Shown: in pieces, positions 9,209-18,700 of the stretch
Layout: each line of letters opens with the position of its first letter
Position numbering within the stretch: position 1 is the first letter of the stretch
Source: JAAZGD01 sp964489555
Lineage (GTDB): Bacteria; Bacillota; Clostridia; Peptostreptococcales; Anaerovoracaceae
Length of the DNA: 64,000 nucleotides
Direction: 5' to 3'
Assembly (NCBI GenBank): GCA_964489555.1
Contig: CAZAZF010000004.1
Location: 79,268 to 143,267, forward strand
Position numbers and translations under genes: made by a program
The notes under the pieces: model-generated
Seen by the model: only the letters and a program-made list of their open reading frames with translations
What the model was told of the DNA's origin: nothing
Databases searched by the model: none

Positions 9209-9227
9209 ATATAATGAGTCATTATAT
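9209..9227. promoter_or_regulatory. 19-bp palindrome over the lysC -10 and +1 (candidate operator)
   Basis: ATATAATGA-G-TCATTATAT on the plus strand is a perfect inverted repeat around one central base. It covers the -10 box and predicted start point of the lysC promoter, where a bound repressor would block transcription. No protein can be assigned. Confidence 0.7.
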
Positions 9228-9249
9228 CCTATGAATTTGTGAATTTCAA
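9221..9249 (-). promoter_or_regulatory. Sigma-A promoter of lysC
   Basis: On the minus strand TTGAAA (9249-9244), 17 bp, TATAAT (9226-9221); the predicted start is near 9214, about 25 nt before the lysC ATG. Near-consensus boxes and ideal spacing. Confidence 0.85.
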
Positions 9250-9250
9250 C

Positions 9251-9279
9251 AAAAAGAGACGAATTCCGCCTCTTTTTTT
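9251..9279 (-). terminator. Terminator downstream of metK
   Basis: An AT-rich hairpin (AAAAAGAG / CTCTTTTT arms, an A-C mismatch and a CG/CG extension, loop AATTC) lies between the metK stop and the lysC promoter. It has T-runs in both directions. Confidence 0.75.
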
Positions 9280-9320
9280 GTCGCCGTTTTCAATTTCAAT
9301 CGATGCTTTTTTACCATGGC

Positions 9321-10472
9321 CTACCGTGCGGGGTATTTCATGGCCTTCTCATTGAGCTCTTGCACCCGATTAGTCTTTTCCCAAGGTACATCGATATCTG
9401 TCCGTCCAAAGTGGCCATAGGCCGCCACTTGACGATAAATAGGCTTTCTCAAATCCAACGACTGAATAATTCCTCCGGGAGTCAGGTCAAAAGTCTCTTC
9501 AACCAAAAGCGCCAAATCTTCATCCGATAGCTTTCCCGTCCCAAAACTGTCCACTAATATGGAAACCGGCTGGGCAACCCCGATGGCATAGGCCAACTGA
9601 AGCTCTACCTTCTCCGCCAAACCAGCCGCCACAAGGTTCTTGGCCACATGCCGCGCTGCATAGGTAGCAGAACGATCCACCTTTGTAGGATCTTTTCCGG
9701 AGAAGGCTCCCCCACCATGCCGTGCATATCCGCCGTAGGTGTCCACAATGATTTTTCGCCCTGTCAAACCGGAATCTCCGTGAGGCCCCCCTACCACAAA
9801 CCGGCCCGTGGGATTTACATAGAACTTTGTATTTTCATCCAGCAATTCTTCCGGGATAGTGGTACGAATCACTTCCCGGACAATGTCTTCCGTGATTTTC
9901 TCTTGGCTGACATCCGGATCATGCTGAGAGGAAACCAATACAGCATCCACTCGTTTCACCCCCTGGTCATCGTATTCGACCGTCACTTGGGTCTTCCCAT
10001 CCGGCCTTAAGTAAGGCAACGTGCCTTCTTTCCGAACACAAGTCAACTTCAACGCCAGTTTATGAGCCAGGCTGATGGGCATCGGCATCAGCTCGGGGGT
10101 TTCATTACAAGCAAAGCCAAACATAATCCCTTGGTCTCCCGCTCCACCGGGATCCACTCCCATGGCAATGTCCGGAGATTGCTCGTCGATGGCCGTAATT
10201 ACCGCGCAAGTGTTTCCATCAAACCCGTATTCACTTCGATCATAGCCGATATCGCAGATAACCTCCCGCACAATTTTGGGAATGTCCACATAACAACTAG
10301 TGCTAATTTCACCCATTACCATGGCGTACCCGGTAGTGGTGGTGGTTTCTGCCGCCACACGACCATAAGGATCCTCGGTAAAAATGGCATCCAATATGGC
10401 ATCCGAAATTTGGTCGCACATTTTATCGGGATGCCCCTCTGTTACCGATTCCGATGTAAATAATCTTTTCAT
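9321..10472 (-). CDS. metK: S-adenosylmethionine synthetase (methionine adenosyltransferase)
   Basis: This enzyme makes SAM from methionine and ATP. The start is ATG at 10472 (MKRLFTSESVTEGHPDK), preceded by AGGAGG; the product is 383 residues, normal for the family. The signature motifs GAGDQGIMFGFA and GGGAFSGKDPTKVDRS and the N-terminal GHPDK motif are intact. An open frame continues upstream through the riboswitch leader to 10658 but is not coding. Expression is expected to fall when SAM is plentiful, through the SAM-I riboswitch in the leader. It appears to be a single-gene unit with its own promoter and terminator. Confidence 0.99.
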   Translation of the reverse strand: MKRLFTSESVTEGHPDKMCDQISDAILDAIFTEDPYGRVAAETTTTTGYAMVMGEISTSCYVDIPKIVREVICDIGYDRSEYGFDGNTCAVITAIDEQSPDIAMGVDPGGAGDQGIMFGFACNETPELMPMPISLAHKLALKLTCVRKEGTLPYLRPDGKTQVTVEYDDQGVKRVDAVLVSSQHDPDVSQEKITEDIVREVIRTTIPEELLDENTKFYVNPTGRFVVGGPHGDSGLTGRKIIVDTYGGYARHGGGAFSGKDPTKVDRSATYAARHVAKNLVAAGLAEKVELQLAYAIGVAQPVSILVDSFGTGKLSDEDLALLVEETFDLTPGGIIQSLDLRKPIYRQVAAYGHFGRTDIDVPWEKTNRVQELNEKAMKYPAR

Positions 10473-10557
10473 TCCTCCTGTACATGTATAATGCCCTGGC
10501 ATTATACACTCTCCTTTCTCATTTTGTCTTTTTTCATTCCATTTACTCTGTTTTATG

Positions 10558-10588
10558 AAAAAGAAAAAGCCCTTTCGAAAGAAAAGGC
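10558..10588 (-). terminator. Riboswitch-controlled intrinsic terminator before metK
   Basis: On the minus strand GCCTTTTC / GAAAGGGC (10588-10569) forms an 8-bp stem with one G-U pair and the loop TTTC. TTTTTCTTTTTC follows at once. It lies between the SAM aptamer and the metK start, as in transcriptionally acting SAM-I switches. Confidence 0.9.
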
Positions 10589-10607
10589 GGAGTAGTAAAT
10601 TCTCTTC

Positions 10608-10708
10608 CTCATCTTTCAGAGCACCACGCTCTGTAGGATTTAGCACCTTGGAAAACATCCAGGTTGCCGGGCTTCATGGGGCCTATTCCCTCAGCCACTC
10701 TTGATAAG
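10608..10708 (-). promoter_or_regulatory. SAM-I riboswitch (S-box) aptamer
   Basis: Reading the minus strand from 10708, the conserved S-box blocks appear in order: CTTATCAAGAGTGGCTGAGGG, CCCATGAAGCCCGGCAACC, AAGGTGCTAAATCCTACAGA, and CTGAAAGATGAG at the end, closing the P1 helix with CTTATC. SAM binding stabilises the aptamer and favours the terminator at 10558-10588, switching off metK. Confidence 0.97.
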
Positions 10709-10729
10709 GCTTATTCAGTTCCACATAAT

Positions 10730-10758
10730 ATTATGCGGTCTTTTTCCTCCGTTGTCAA
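10730..10758 (-). promoter_or_regulatory. Sigma-A promoter of the metK leader
   Basis: On the minus strand TTGACA (10758-10753) is followed by 17 bp and CATAAT (10735-10730). The predicted start near 10723 is about 15 nt before the aptamer. Its -35 overlaps the divergent -35 at 10752-10757. Confidence 0.85.
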
Positions 10759-10780
10759 CAGGAAAGGAATCAGATATAAT
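10752..10780 (+). promoter_or_regulatory. Divergent sigma-A promoter with +1 at a start codon
   Basis: TTGTCA (10752-10757), 17 bp, TATAAT (10775-10780). The predicted start point is about 10787, which is the A of the proposed ATG of the next gene, so the transcript would be leaderless. Confidence 0.75.
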
Positions 10781-10786
10781 CAGAAT

Positions 10787-11959
10787 ATGAAAACAAAAAC
10801 TTTTACCCGCTTTCGTGTCCTTCGCGGAGGTCGAGATCCTCTTTATCCAGAACCCTATCAATTTCTTTCTGCCTATGTTACCAACAGTCGGCTTATGGGT
10901 GTTGAAGTAGTATACATCCACTGGTTTCAGCCCCAAAAGGAAGAGCATTTTCATCAATTTTTCTATTTTGATGCCGAAGAATATGGCTTGGAAACCTATC
11001 ATTCCTATCAGGGAAATGATAACAGCCAGTTGGAACCCATAGAAGCGTATTTAACCGGAGGTCTGGGCGGGGAAAAAATCCAAATTAATGAGAGAGAAGC
11101 TACTTTCCTGTTGCAAGAGTATGTGAGGTTCCACCACAAACTCCAAGAAGATGCTCCCAAAAATCAAGCCGAGTTTCAGTTTTTGCTAGAAACCCCGGTA
11201 ACACTGACCTTATTGGAAGAACAGTCCCTTATGAGAAAACGGTGCGTTCCTCTCACCACTTCTTACGAAGCCATTCATTATTTTCTCATGCGAGTGTTTG
11301 CCAGAGATCCGGAACCCCTTTCTTATCTGACACATGGTAAAAGCCTGAAGTGGGATTTATTTCCGGAATTGCCTCCTTGTGCCTTGACTCGAAATGACAT
11401 CGAATGGGTGGATGGCACTTTTTTGTGTGAGTCCTTGCTGGACGTGGATGATCAATACTATATCGCCTTTACAGAGTTCGAATACGGACAGGGGGAAGTC
11501 CGGTCCTTCCAACGCAAAAGCCTATTTCCTATTACCCCTTACGAGGCCGCTATGCTACTCAGCAGAACGGAATATGTTACCTGCTATCAAATCCTGGGGG
11601 AGGAAAGGACGCTGTTGGGAGAAATGCCCAAAATCAACTCCCAGGCTTTCATGACCCCTTATGAAAAAGGGAAACTGTTTATGGTCTACAACCCGAATAA
11701 CGATCATGTAAAAAATCAGCTTTTCAAACTGCACGACGATGTTTTTGGTTGCTATTTCGTCTCCGATTACGGGCAACTTTTGGTCAGTTCCTATGCGGGA
11801 GACAACATAACTCGTATGGAAGAGGCTTTGGCACATAGCGCAGTCAGTAGTTCTTTGGTTCCGCTGGGCCGATTCGAATTCAAAGACCCAGTTCTTTATG
11901 AATTCATTCAAGATGAAATAGAAGATTTTCTTGACTTTATTGAGTTTTATCAAGAATAA
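10787..11959 (+). CDS. Protein of unknown function, 390 residues, possibly translated from a leaderless mRNA
   Basis: I do not recognise the family. The protein is soluble, rich in aromatic and acidic residues, has no signal peptide or membrane segment, and ends in an acidic tail (FIQDEIEDFLDFIEFYQE). The start at 10787 (MKTKTFTRFRVLRGG) is chosen because the longer frame back to 10664 runs into the metK riboswitch on the other strand and its promoter. No Shine-Dalgarno lies at a useful distance; GGAAAGGA is 17 or more bases away and inside the promoter spacer. The NimA-like gene follows after 47 bp and may be co-transcribed. Confidence 0.75.
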   Translation: MKTKTFTRFRVLRGGRDPLYPEPYQFLSAYVTNSRLMGVEVVYIHWFQPQKEEHFHQFFYFDAEEYGLETYHSYQGNDNSQLEPIEAYLTGGLGGEKIQINEREATFLLQEYVRFHHKLQEDAPKNQAEFQFLLETPVTLTLLEEQSLMRKRCVPLTTSYEAIHYFLMRVFARDPEPLSYLTHGKSLKWDLFPELPPCALTRNDIEWVDGTFLCESLLDVDDQYYIAFTEFEYGQGEVRSFQRKSLFPITPYEAAMLLSRTEYVTCYQILGEERTLLGEMPKINSQAFMTPYEKGKLFMVYNPNNDHVKNQLFKLHDDVFGCYFVSDYGQLLVSSYAGDNITRMEEALAHSAVSSSLVPLGRFEFKDPVLYEFIQDEIEDFLDFIEFYQE

Positions 11960-12006
11960 TATAGGTAAAAGATATGTTTTCTCACTGCATCAATGGAGGT
12001 GGTTAA

Positions 12007-12477
12007 ATGTTCAGAGAAATGAGAAGAAAAGACAAAGCGGTATCCTCAGAAGAAGCACTTGCCATTCTCACATCACAAAGCCATGGTATCTTGGCGGTAT
12101 CAGGGGATGATGGTTATCCTTACGCCGTTCCGGTTAGCTATGTCTACGAAGATGGCACCATTTATTTTCATTGTTCCAATGTGGAAGGACACAAACTATC
12201 TGCGTTGAAAAAGAACCCCAAAGTTTCCTTCTGCGTTGTGGCCAAGGATGACATTTTACCGGCAGATTTCAGCACCAAGTTTGCCAGCGCCATTGCCTTT
12301 GGAACAGCTCGAATTTTAGAAAAAATAGAAGATATTATGGCTCCCTCCATGTTAATCCTCGAAAAATATTCTCCCGACTATATTGAAGACGGTAAAAAAT
12401 ATATGGAAGAGTGCCAAGGCCAATATCTGGTGGTGGCCATTGATATCGATCACCTTACCGGGAAAGCAAAAAAATAA
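12007..12477 (+). CDS. NimA-like pyridoxamine 5'-phosphate oxidase-family flavoprotein
   Basis: This 156-residue protein has the split-barrel FMN-binding fold of the NimA group: HGILAVSGDDGYPYAVPVSYVYEDGTIYFHCSNVEGHKLSALKKNPKVSFCVV is the typical block, described here by its start and end at residues 26-80. Family members bind FMN or haem, and some reduce 5-nitroimidazoles, but most have no known substrate. GGAGGTGG precedes the ATG. A strong terminator follows. Confidence 0.87.
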   Translation: MFREMRRKDKAVSSEEALAILTSQSHGILAVSGDDGYPYAVPVSYVYEDGTIYFHCSNVEGHKLSALKKNPKVSFCVVAKDDILPADFSTKFASAIAFGTARILEKIEDIMAPSMLILEKYSPDYIEDGKKYMEECQGQYLVVAIDIDHLTGKAKK

Positions 12478-12496
12478 TCGCAAACCCCTTCCTCTG

Positions 12497-12526
12497 GCTT
12501 CAGTCAAAAATGGCTGAAGCTTTTTT
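12497..12526 (+). terminator. Rho-independent terminator after the NimA-like gene
   Basis: GCTTCAG / CTGAAGC arms (12497-12503 and 12514-12520) extended by T-G and C-G pairs, followed by TTTTTT. The 5' arm overlaps the stop codon of the convergent aldo/keto reductase gene. Confidence 0.85.
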
Positions 12527-13627
12527 CATGATTTCAATAATAGGCAGTGATTGGGGGCATTTCTCTTCACACTGGCCACATGAAACGCAAGCCGAGGCTC
12601 TTCGCTCCTGGCCAAACCAAAGGTCATAGTCTTGCTGCACTTTCTCATTCCCTTCATATAGACGGTGTTGGTTTAATAGGTCGATTACCGTAGGAATATC
12701 CAATTTCACCGGGCAAGGCAAACAATACTTGCATCCAGTACAAGCGTATTCAATAAGTTGATTGTACTCCGCCGCAACCCTTTCAATAACCCTTTTCTCC
12801 TTCTCGGTCAAGGTATTGGGCTCCGCTTCCGAGAGTATTTTAATATTTTCTTCCAATTGTTCCATGGTATGTACACCGGACAAGATGGTCACCACTTCCG
12901 GAAAATCGGCCACCCATCGCAAGGCCCACTCTGCCGGCGTTCTTTTCACCTGGGCCCCTTCCCAAAGTCTCTTTACCGAATCCGGAACACGGTCTGTCAA
13001 TTTTCCGCCTTTCAGAGGCTCCATGACCATTGTGGGAATGCCCATCTCTTTCGCCATTTTTAGCCCCTTCACCCCGGCTTGAAAATCCCGGTCCATGTAG
13101 TTCAACTGAATTTGACAAAAATCCCAAGGGTATTCTTTCAACACTTCTTCAAAAAAGCCCACATCATCATGAAATGAAAACCCCACATGCCGGATGCGGC
13201 CTTTCTTTTGTTGCTCCTCCAAGAAATTCATCAACCCATATTTTTTGGCTCGTTTCCATATGGGTACCGTAATGTTGTGCACAAGATAAAAATCAATCCC
13301 TTCTACATTCAACCGGCGAAATTGTTCTTCAAAGAGTTCTTTCATTTCTTTCTCATCCTTGGCAAGCCATACCGGCATTTTGTCCGCAAGGAACACCTTT
13401 TCCCGATAGCCTTCCTTCAACGCCTTGCCCACGACGATTTCGCTTTCTCCATCGTGATACATGTACGCTGTATCTACATAATTCACCCCCAAGTCAATGG
13501 CTCTTTGAATCAATCGGACCGACTCTTGATGATCCAATTTTCCGTCCCCATGGCTGGGCATTCTCATAGTCCCAAGACCCAATAAAGAAATGGGGTCACC
13601 GGTTTTTGGAAAAATTCTATATTTCAT
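12500..13627 (-). CDS. Aldo/keto reductase with C-terminal 4Fe-4S ferredoxin domain
   Basis: This 375-residue protein has an AKR barrel with the catalytic tetrad Asp52, Tyr57, Lys83 and His117 (DTAYMYHDGESE, ADKMPVW, YLVHNI). The C-terminal part carries two cysteine clusters: CTGCKYCLPCP near residues 294-304 and CVSCGQCEEKCP near 347-358, typical of bacterial ferredoxin-type AKRs. It probably reduces an aldehyde or ketone with electrons from NAD(P)H or ferredoxin; the substrate is unknown. Its ATG overlaps the stop of the upstream flavoprotein gene (ATGA), so the two are translationally coupled. Last gene of the operon headed by the 1626-residue protein. Confidence 0.92.
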   Translation of the reverse strand: MKYRIFPKTGDPISLLGLGTMRMPSHGDGKLDHQESVRLIQRAIDLGVNYVDTAYMYHDGESEIVVGKALKEGYREKVFLADKMPVWLAKDEKEMKELFEEQFRRLNVEGIDFYLVHNITVPIWKRAKKYGLMNFLEEQQKKGRIRHVGFSFHDDVGFFEEVLKEYPWDFCQIQLNYMDRDFQAGVKGLKMAKEMGIPTMVMEPLKGGKLTDRVPDSVKRLWEGAQVKRTPAEWALRWVADFPEVVTILSGVHTMEQLEENIKILSEAEPNTLTEKEKRVIERVAAEYNQLIEYACTGCKYCLPCPVKLDIPTVIDLLNQHRLYEGNEKVQQDYDLWFGQERRASACVSCGQCEEKCPQSLPIIEIMKKASAIFD

Positions 13628-14718
13628 GCGGGCCCTCCTTCGTTAATTCCTTCAAAAAGATGGGTTCTTATACTCTGGCCGAAAGCCTCCGCTTTGGCAA
13701 CAATCCCTTCCTCTCTCCATACGGTACCGGGGTCATTCGCCGTTGCCAACAAGGCAAAGGGAGCCGGCAATACAAAGCTTTTATTCATATTAACCCCGCT
13801 GATGATTTGCTGTGCAACCAAATCTCCGCCGCTATATCCCGAAACTACGATGGAAAACACCATCTTCCGACTAAAATCATGGGCTCGAAAAGGAGCCGTG
13901 AGCCGGTTGATAAAGGCCGTCATATTGGCTACCAATGCGTCATTATAATTGGCACACACCATCATTAGCCCGTCACATTGAATGATTGCCGGATACACTT
14001 TCTCCACCATCACACCGCCGTAGAAGCAGGAACTCCGCTCTCCATAATGCAAGCAAGTATGATAAGGACATCCGATACAATCTACCAATTCTCCGTTCCG
14101 CAAAGAGATTTCTTCAAGCTGAACTCCCGCCAGTTGGTCTTTCACCGTATTCCATAACATCAAACTGTTGGATTTTTCTCTGCTTCCCGCATGGAGCATG
14201 AGAAGACGAGGTTCTTTGTTCCCCGAAAGAGAAAACTCCAAAATTCGGGTCACCAGGTCTTTCCCTTGGGTTTCATAGGCCGCGTTATTGTCCATGTCCA
14301 GGTTGCGGGCCATCACATTATAGTTGTAAAGAGTCCGGGTTCCTTCCACCAACGGGCGTCCCACAAAAGTACATCCCGCCATATTGGCACTGAATACCAA
14401 ATGACGAGCCAAATCTTTGGTGTACCATTCACTGCTGCTATCTACCAGGACCCCTCCTACAGATCCTTTCAGACAATCCTTTTCCATTCGAATGTATTTT
14501 AACATCCGATACCACTCCAAATTCACACCGGATTCACCCAATGAAATGGCAAAAAGAATCTTACGATTGCCAAGATCCATTCTGGAAAGTTCTTCCAGCG
14601 TTTCCGCTTTTTCGACAAATGTTTGATTCAAAGCCGTTTTCAAAACGCCCTGAATCCTCTTGGTCTTCACCGGCTCCTGACACCTAGGATAAATCAACGT
14701 CAGTTTCTGGGTTTTCAT
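13624..14718 (-). CDS. Iron-sulfur flavoprotein-like NAD(P)H-dependent oxidoreductase with extra N-terminal domain
   Basis: The 364-residue product starts at 14718 (MKTQKLTLIYPRC), with GAGGGAGG upstream; an earlier ATG at 14808 lies inside the preceding gene. The C-terminal half has a flavodoxin-like fold start (RLLMLHAGSREKSNS) and the cluster CIGCPYHTCLHYGERSSC, resembling the compact Cys motif of iron-sulfur flavoproteins (ISF), which carry FMN and 4Fe-4S. The N-terminal half (about 1-165) looks like a second, degenerate flavodoxin-type fold. It lies 13 bp after the LDH-like gene and overlaps the AKR gene by 4 bp. A role as an electron carrier for the neighbouring AKR is inference. Confidence 0.78.
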   Translation of the reverse strand: MKTQKLTLIYPRCQEPVKTKRIQGVLKTALNQTFVEKAETLEELSRMDLGNRKILFAISLGESGVNLEWYRMLKYIRMEKDCLKGSVGGVLVDSSSEWYTKDLARHLVFSANMAGCTFVGRPLVEGTRTLYNYNVMARNLDMDNNAAYETQGKDLVTRILEFSLSGNKEPRLLMLHAGSREKSNSLMLWNTVKDQLAGVQLEEISLRNGELVDCIGCPYHTCLHYGERSSCFYGGVMVEKVYPAIIQCDGLMMVCANYNDALVANMTAFINRLTAPFRAHDFSRKMVFSIVVSGYSGGDLVAQQIISGVNMNKSFVLPAPFALLATANDPGTVWREEGIVAKAEAFGQSIRTHLFEGINEGGPA

Positions 14719-14731
14719 AAAACCCTCCCTC

Positions 14732-15703
14732 TTAATAAGTCTTTCGAATCTCTTCAAAAGAATTCCGAATGCGTTGAAACAAGTTTTCCGGCAATTCAAG
14801 CTTTTCAATTTCTGTTCCTTCCAAGCCCAACCGGTTCAGAAGCCCGAAGTAAGCCCCTTCTGTTTCCTCTCCCAGGTAAATAGCGCTGTATTGCCAGTTT
14901 CCCGCCAAGGTATCCAGTATAGAGAGCGCTCCCGAAGCCAAAGCCGGTGCGATGTAAGGCTTATACCCATTCTCACGGGCCACCATATTGGCCTCCACCA
15001 CTTTTTGGGTCAATTCCAAGGAGAGTTCCTCCTGGTAATCCTCCATGTGATTGGCCAGCACCAACCCTTTTCCATGAGGTCCGAAAGCACGGCCCTTCTT
15101 TTCGTAAGACTTGAACCTGAGATCCTTACGGCTATAGTAACAGGCCCTGCCGTGCATCACTCCTAGACCATACCCTCTGATTCGATCCGCCCCCCAGGAA
15201 GAATCCATTCCACTGGCCGCTATATAAGCGGCTTTACACAGAAGGTCCACCGGGTCGGATACAATGGCCATCCAGCCTCGAAATCCATAGGTTACCCCCC
15301 TTTTGGCCCATTCAGAAACCAAGGTTCGATTTCGATTCCACTGCATCATACGCACATCTTCCTTGGTATAGTCGAGAGAAGGCACACTGGCAGAAGCACA
15401 AAAAACCGCCACATCCCCTTCAAAAAATCGATCTTTGCTCACTCCCACTACCTTCGGAAATTTTCTCCGTGAGTTAGCCGTTGCAATTTGGCCATACTCC
15501 GTTTCCAATCGATGCATCAAATCGGGATTCAAATCCCATATCCCTATGGTATGAATCAGTTCTCCCCCCAAAAGAAACAACCCGGACAGCAAGGTGCTAC
15601 CCACATCTCCCATGGCGAAAATGTTCACCTGCTGTCGTGACGTCGGTTTATGTATTTGATTCAAGGGCCTTGGATTCTTCACCAGATCTGTTACATACGC
15701 CAC
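14732..15703 (-). CDS. Lactate/malate dehydrogenase-like NAD-binding protein, function unknown
   Basis: The 323-residue protein has an N-terminal Rossmann fold with AMGDVGS at 30-36 (LDH/MDH normally GxGxVGS, so the first Gly is Ala) and GIWDLNP at 54-60 ending strand 2, whose Asp suggests NAD. VSDPVDLL (148-155) matches the LDH NPVD block and GPHGKG (208-213) the catalytic GxHG motif. The rest is divergent and the substrate cannot be stated. The start is GTG at 15703 with AAGGAG six bases upstream. It lies 36 bp after the 1626-residue gene in the same operon. It could be a true 2-hydroxyacid dehydrogenase or a repurposed relative. Confidence 0.75.
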   Translation of the reverse strand: MAYVTDLVKNPRPLNQIHKPTSRQQVNIFAMGDVGSTLLSGLFLLGGELIHTIGIWDLNPDLMHRLETEYGQIATANSRRKFPKVVGVSKDRFFEGDVAVFCASASVPSLDYTKEDVRMMQWNRNRTLVSEWAKRGVTYGFRGWMAIVSDPVDLLCKAAYIAASGMDSSWGADRIRGYGLGVMHGRACYYSRKDLRFKSYEKKGRAFGPHGKGLVLANHMEDYQEELSLELTQKVVEANMVARENGYKPYIAPALASGALSILDTLAGNWQYSAIYLGEETEGAYFGLLNRLGLEGTEIEKLELPENLFQRIRNSFEEIRKTY

Positions 15704-15739
15704 TTCCTGCTCCTTTCCGGTTTTTCCGGCATTCCCAAC

Positions 15740-18700
15740 CTATACCAAACTGTTTCTAAGCCGCTTTAATTTCTCAATATCGTTTGCCACATAAACCGAG
15801 GGGGCCAAATTTAAATCATAAGACAGACAGTCTCCCTGGTCCGGAGAGCGGGAGGAAATCACCACCTCTCCCAAACGTTTCAAAGTAAGATTTTTCTCAT
15901 AAAGCACCTGGTATTCCTCTTCCAAAACCGTAAGGATTTCCTGTGCATTTTCAAGGCAAACCAAAGAAAAATGATAGATGGATTCTTTGTCCGCACCTCC
16001 TAAAAAGCCCGGAGCTACATAGGGTTGAATCAAATTAATGGAAGGAATCATGCTAACATTTTCTGTTCCCTTTCGAGCCACACTATCTCCTCCCACAAAG
16101 GGGTAGATGGAAGATTCCACAAACCAGGCTCGCAAATTGGGAATGAAATAGGCACTATCTACTTTTCTTTTTTGGATGGTCATCAAATCTTTTCCGCGGC
16201 CGGATAAAATTCCAACCACCAGTTTCCGGATATTCACATTTTCTGCTTTGAACAACGGATCCAGTTCGCGAATGCGGTATCCCTTATGCAAAAGATCATC
16301 TACCAATATAACGCTTCGATCAAAGGATTTGATGGTCCGTACCTGATAAGACAGCGGGGAATAATTGGGGTACTCTTTAATGGCAAAGCTTTGAATATCC
16401 GGCTCAAAAACTTTGTCCGTATGCAAAGTTTTCGTCACCGTGTTAGGAACGGCCGCTACCCGTAATATCTTCCCGAAAGGAACGCACATATATGGGCCCA
16501 ACCGGCGATCCGAAGTGGGTTCTACTGGCACTTGATTGTCTATCGTAATCATCTTCACCAACTTATGATGCAAAACGCCGGCATTAAATGAAAGAACCAG
16601 ATTGCCGGGATATAATTTTGTCAAAGCCATCTGCAGATTTCGATGAGCTTTATCCATCACAGCCAACACCCGCGCATTTCGATTTAGAGGGTCCTTGATG
16701 GTGGTTTCCATGTTTTGCAAGAGGCTAATCGGCGCTCTCATGTCTACCGTATAGATATTCATCCCCTCTTTGGCTGGAGCCTTCACAAAACCCTGCCGCT
16801 CCAGCACCTGCAAAACTTTCCTGTTCAAAGGTCCACTCTGTCTGCGATGGTATACCGCAAAACCAAAGTCATCTCTGAGACAAGCGGCCAGCACCTCCGT
16901 TAACAAAAGTTGAGGCAAGTCCCGAATTTCTGTGTCTTCTGCAAAATACAAACAACTGATTACGGCAATCTTACCCGCAGCATTCTCTCGAAGATGAGCT
17001 GTAGTCTCCAGGTCTTTAAATTCATCGTAGAGATTGATTTTGTCCCTGTTTTGATACGCACCAACCGCCACCAAGCGATTTTGTTGCTCTCCATCTCTCA
17101 CCGCCACGATACATGTTTCTTTGTGTTCCAAATATTCTCTAAGCCTTGACAGCCCGGGACTATGATGAAACAACTCGTTATCAATCTCTTTCAAAAGTCG
17201 GCGATTGCCCCCCGGTCTCTCTTCGATAAAGATTCCCTTGGTCTGCATAATCACTTTGTATTGGGGCTCTCTCAAATACAAACTATTGTCATAAATGTAG
17301 TTTTGCGCCACATTGTCAATCAAATTTGAAATATCTCGATTGTAGTCAATATTCTCTCGAATCCGGCTGGAACTGATGTCTTCCAAATGAAGAGGTAATT
17401 TCAATTCCACCACCTCTCCCTGAATATTCCGGCACGCTTCAATCAATCTCTTTTCTTCACACTTCCCTTCCAAAGCACTTTCCCGTCGAAAAACCACATG
17501 GTGAAAACTATGAATGGATCCAGCTGTGGGTTCCTTCCGGTAAGAAGAGGCATTCACTACCACATCACTGCCGGCCACCACATAAATCTCCCTATGGGGC
17601 AGCAATTCTCTCAGTCGATTTAAATCCCTTTCATTGGACAGATTGACAGGGATGGAATCCGGAAATAAATATACATTGGGTTCATCTGCCACAGACATGG
17701 ACATAATCTTCCTTCGCACCATCCGGGGTTGGGTTTTTTTCGACCAGGAAAACTCATCTAATGCCATATATACTTCAAAGCCCATGTCTCGAATTTCCCT
17801 CACAATGGCTTTGTGACTCAAGGAAAAAGGGTCGAAAGTTCCCGGAAAGAAAGCGGCCTTCATAATGGTTTTCCCGGGAAACTCTCCATAGTGAAAATGA
17901 TACTCTTTGATGAACCGATAAATATTGTTTAAGGAAGCCGCGTTGTTATAAAAAGCAAGATTGGATTCCTGTTGATCCAACAACAGTGTCAGCATTTTTT
18001 TATTGATAATCTGAAAAATCAAAGCCTTGTCTTCAAGGGTCAATTGGTGGCTCCCAAAAACATACTGGCCCACCACTTCAAAGGCTTCCTGACTGACCAC
18101 CTCTCGATAGTTGGAGAGCCCCTTCATGAGTATCCCCAACAACCGCTCCAACCGAGCCCGATTTATTTTTTCCGGCTCGTTAAAACGATGCCGATAATCA
18201 GCATATTTGGTAATCATAATGCCTACCGTATCCAGAGCCACCGAACTGATCCGATCGTTGGTGCTTTCTGTTTGTTTCATCAACTCCTTGATGAATTCAT
18301 CCAACTCATTGGGATGAAGGTAAAGGCTCATCTCCCCCAAGTATTCCGGAATGTATTTGGAAAACTGATACTCTCCAATTTCAAGTCCGCGAGTCAATTC
18401 AATCACTACTTCATTTCTTTCATCCAAGGGCAACAAGCCAATCACCTTCAACAATGCCCTGCCGGCACTATGACGTACCGTCACCTTTTCGCTGACTTTC
18501 AACAAATTGGATAGGTGGGTTGTAATATGTAAAAGTTCTGCTCCTTTCCCCCGGTTTAAACTGTCCAAAAGCAATTCGATGTTAACCGCCTTTACCACCC
18601 ATGGGGTGTCCACCTTCAAGTTTTCCAAAAAAACATTGGAAATCCCATCCGAATAACGACTCAATACCAATTCGCATTGGGAAGCCTTTTCTTCATGGCT

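Noticed and set aside
9190..9320. Lysine riboswitch before lysC
   Set aside because: The leader is only about 25 nt after a clear promoter; there is no room for the aptamer.
10473..10658. N-terminal extension of metK by about 62 residues
   Set aside because: It reads through the SAM-I riboswitch and terminator; the family start and a strong ribosome site are at 10472.
10664..10786. Longer N-terminus for the unknown 390-residue protein
   Set aside because: It overlaps the divergent metK riboswitch and both promoters; the residues look non-coding.
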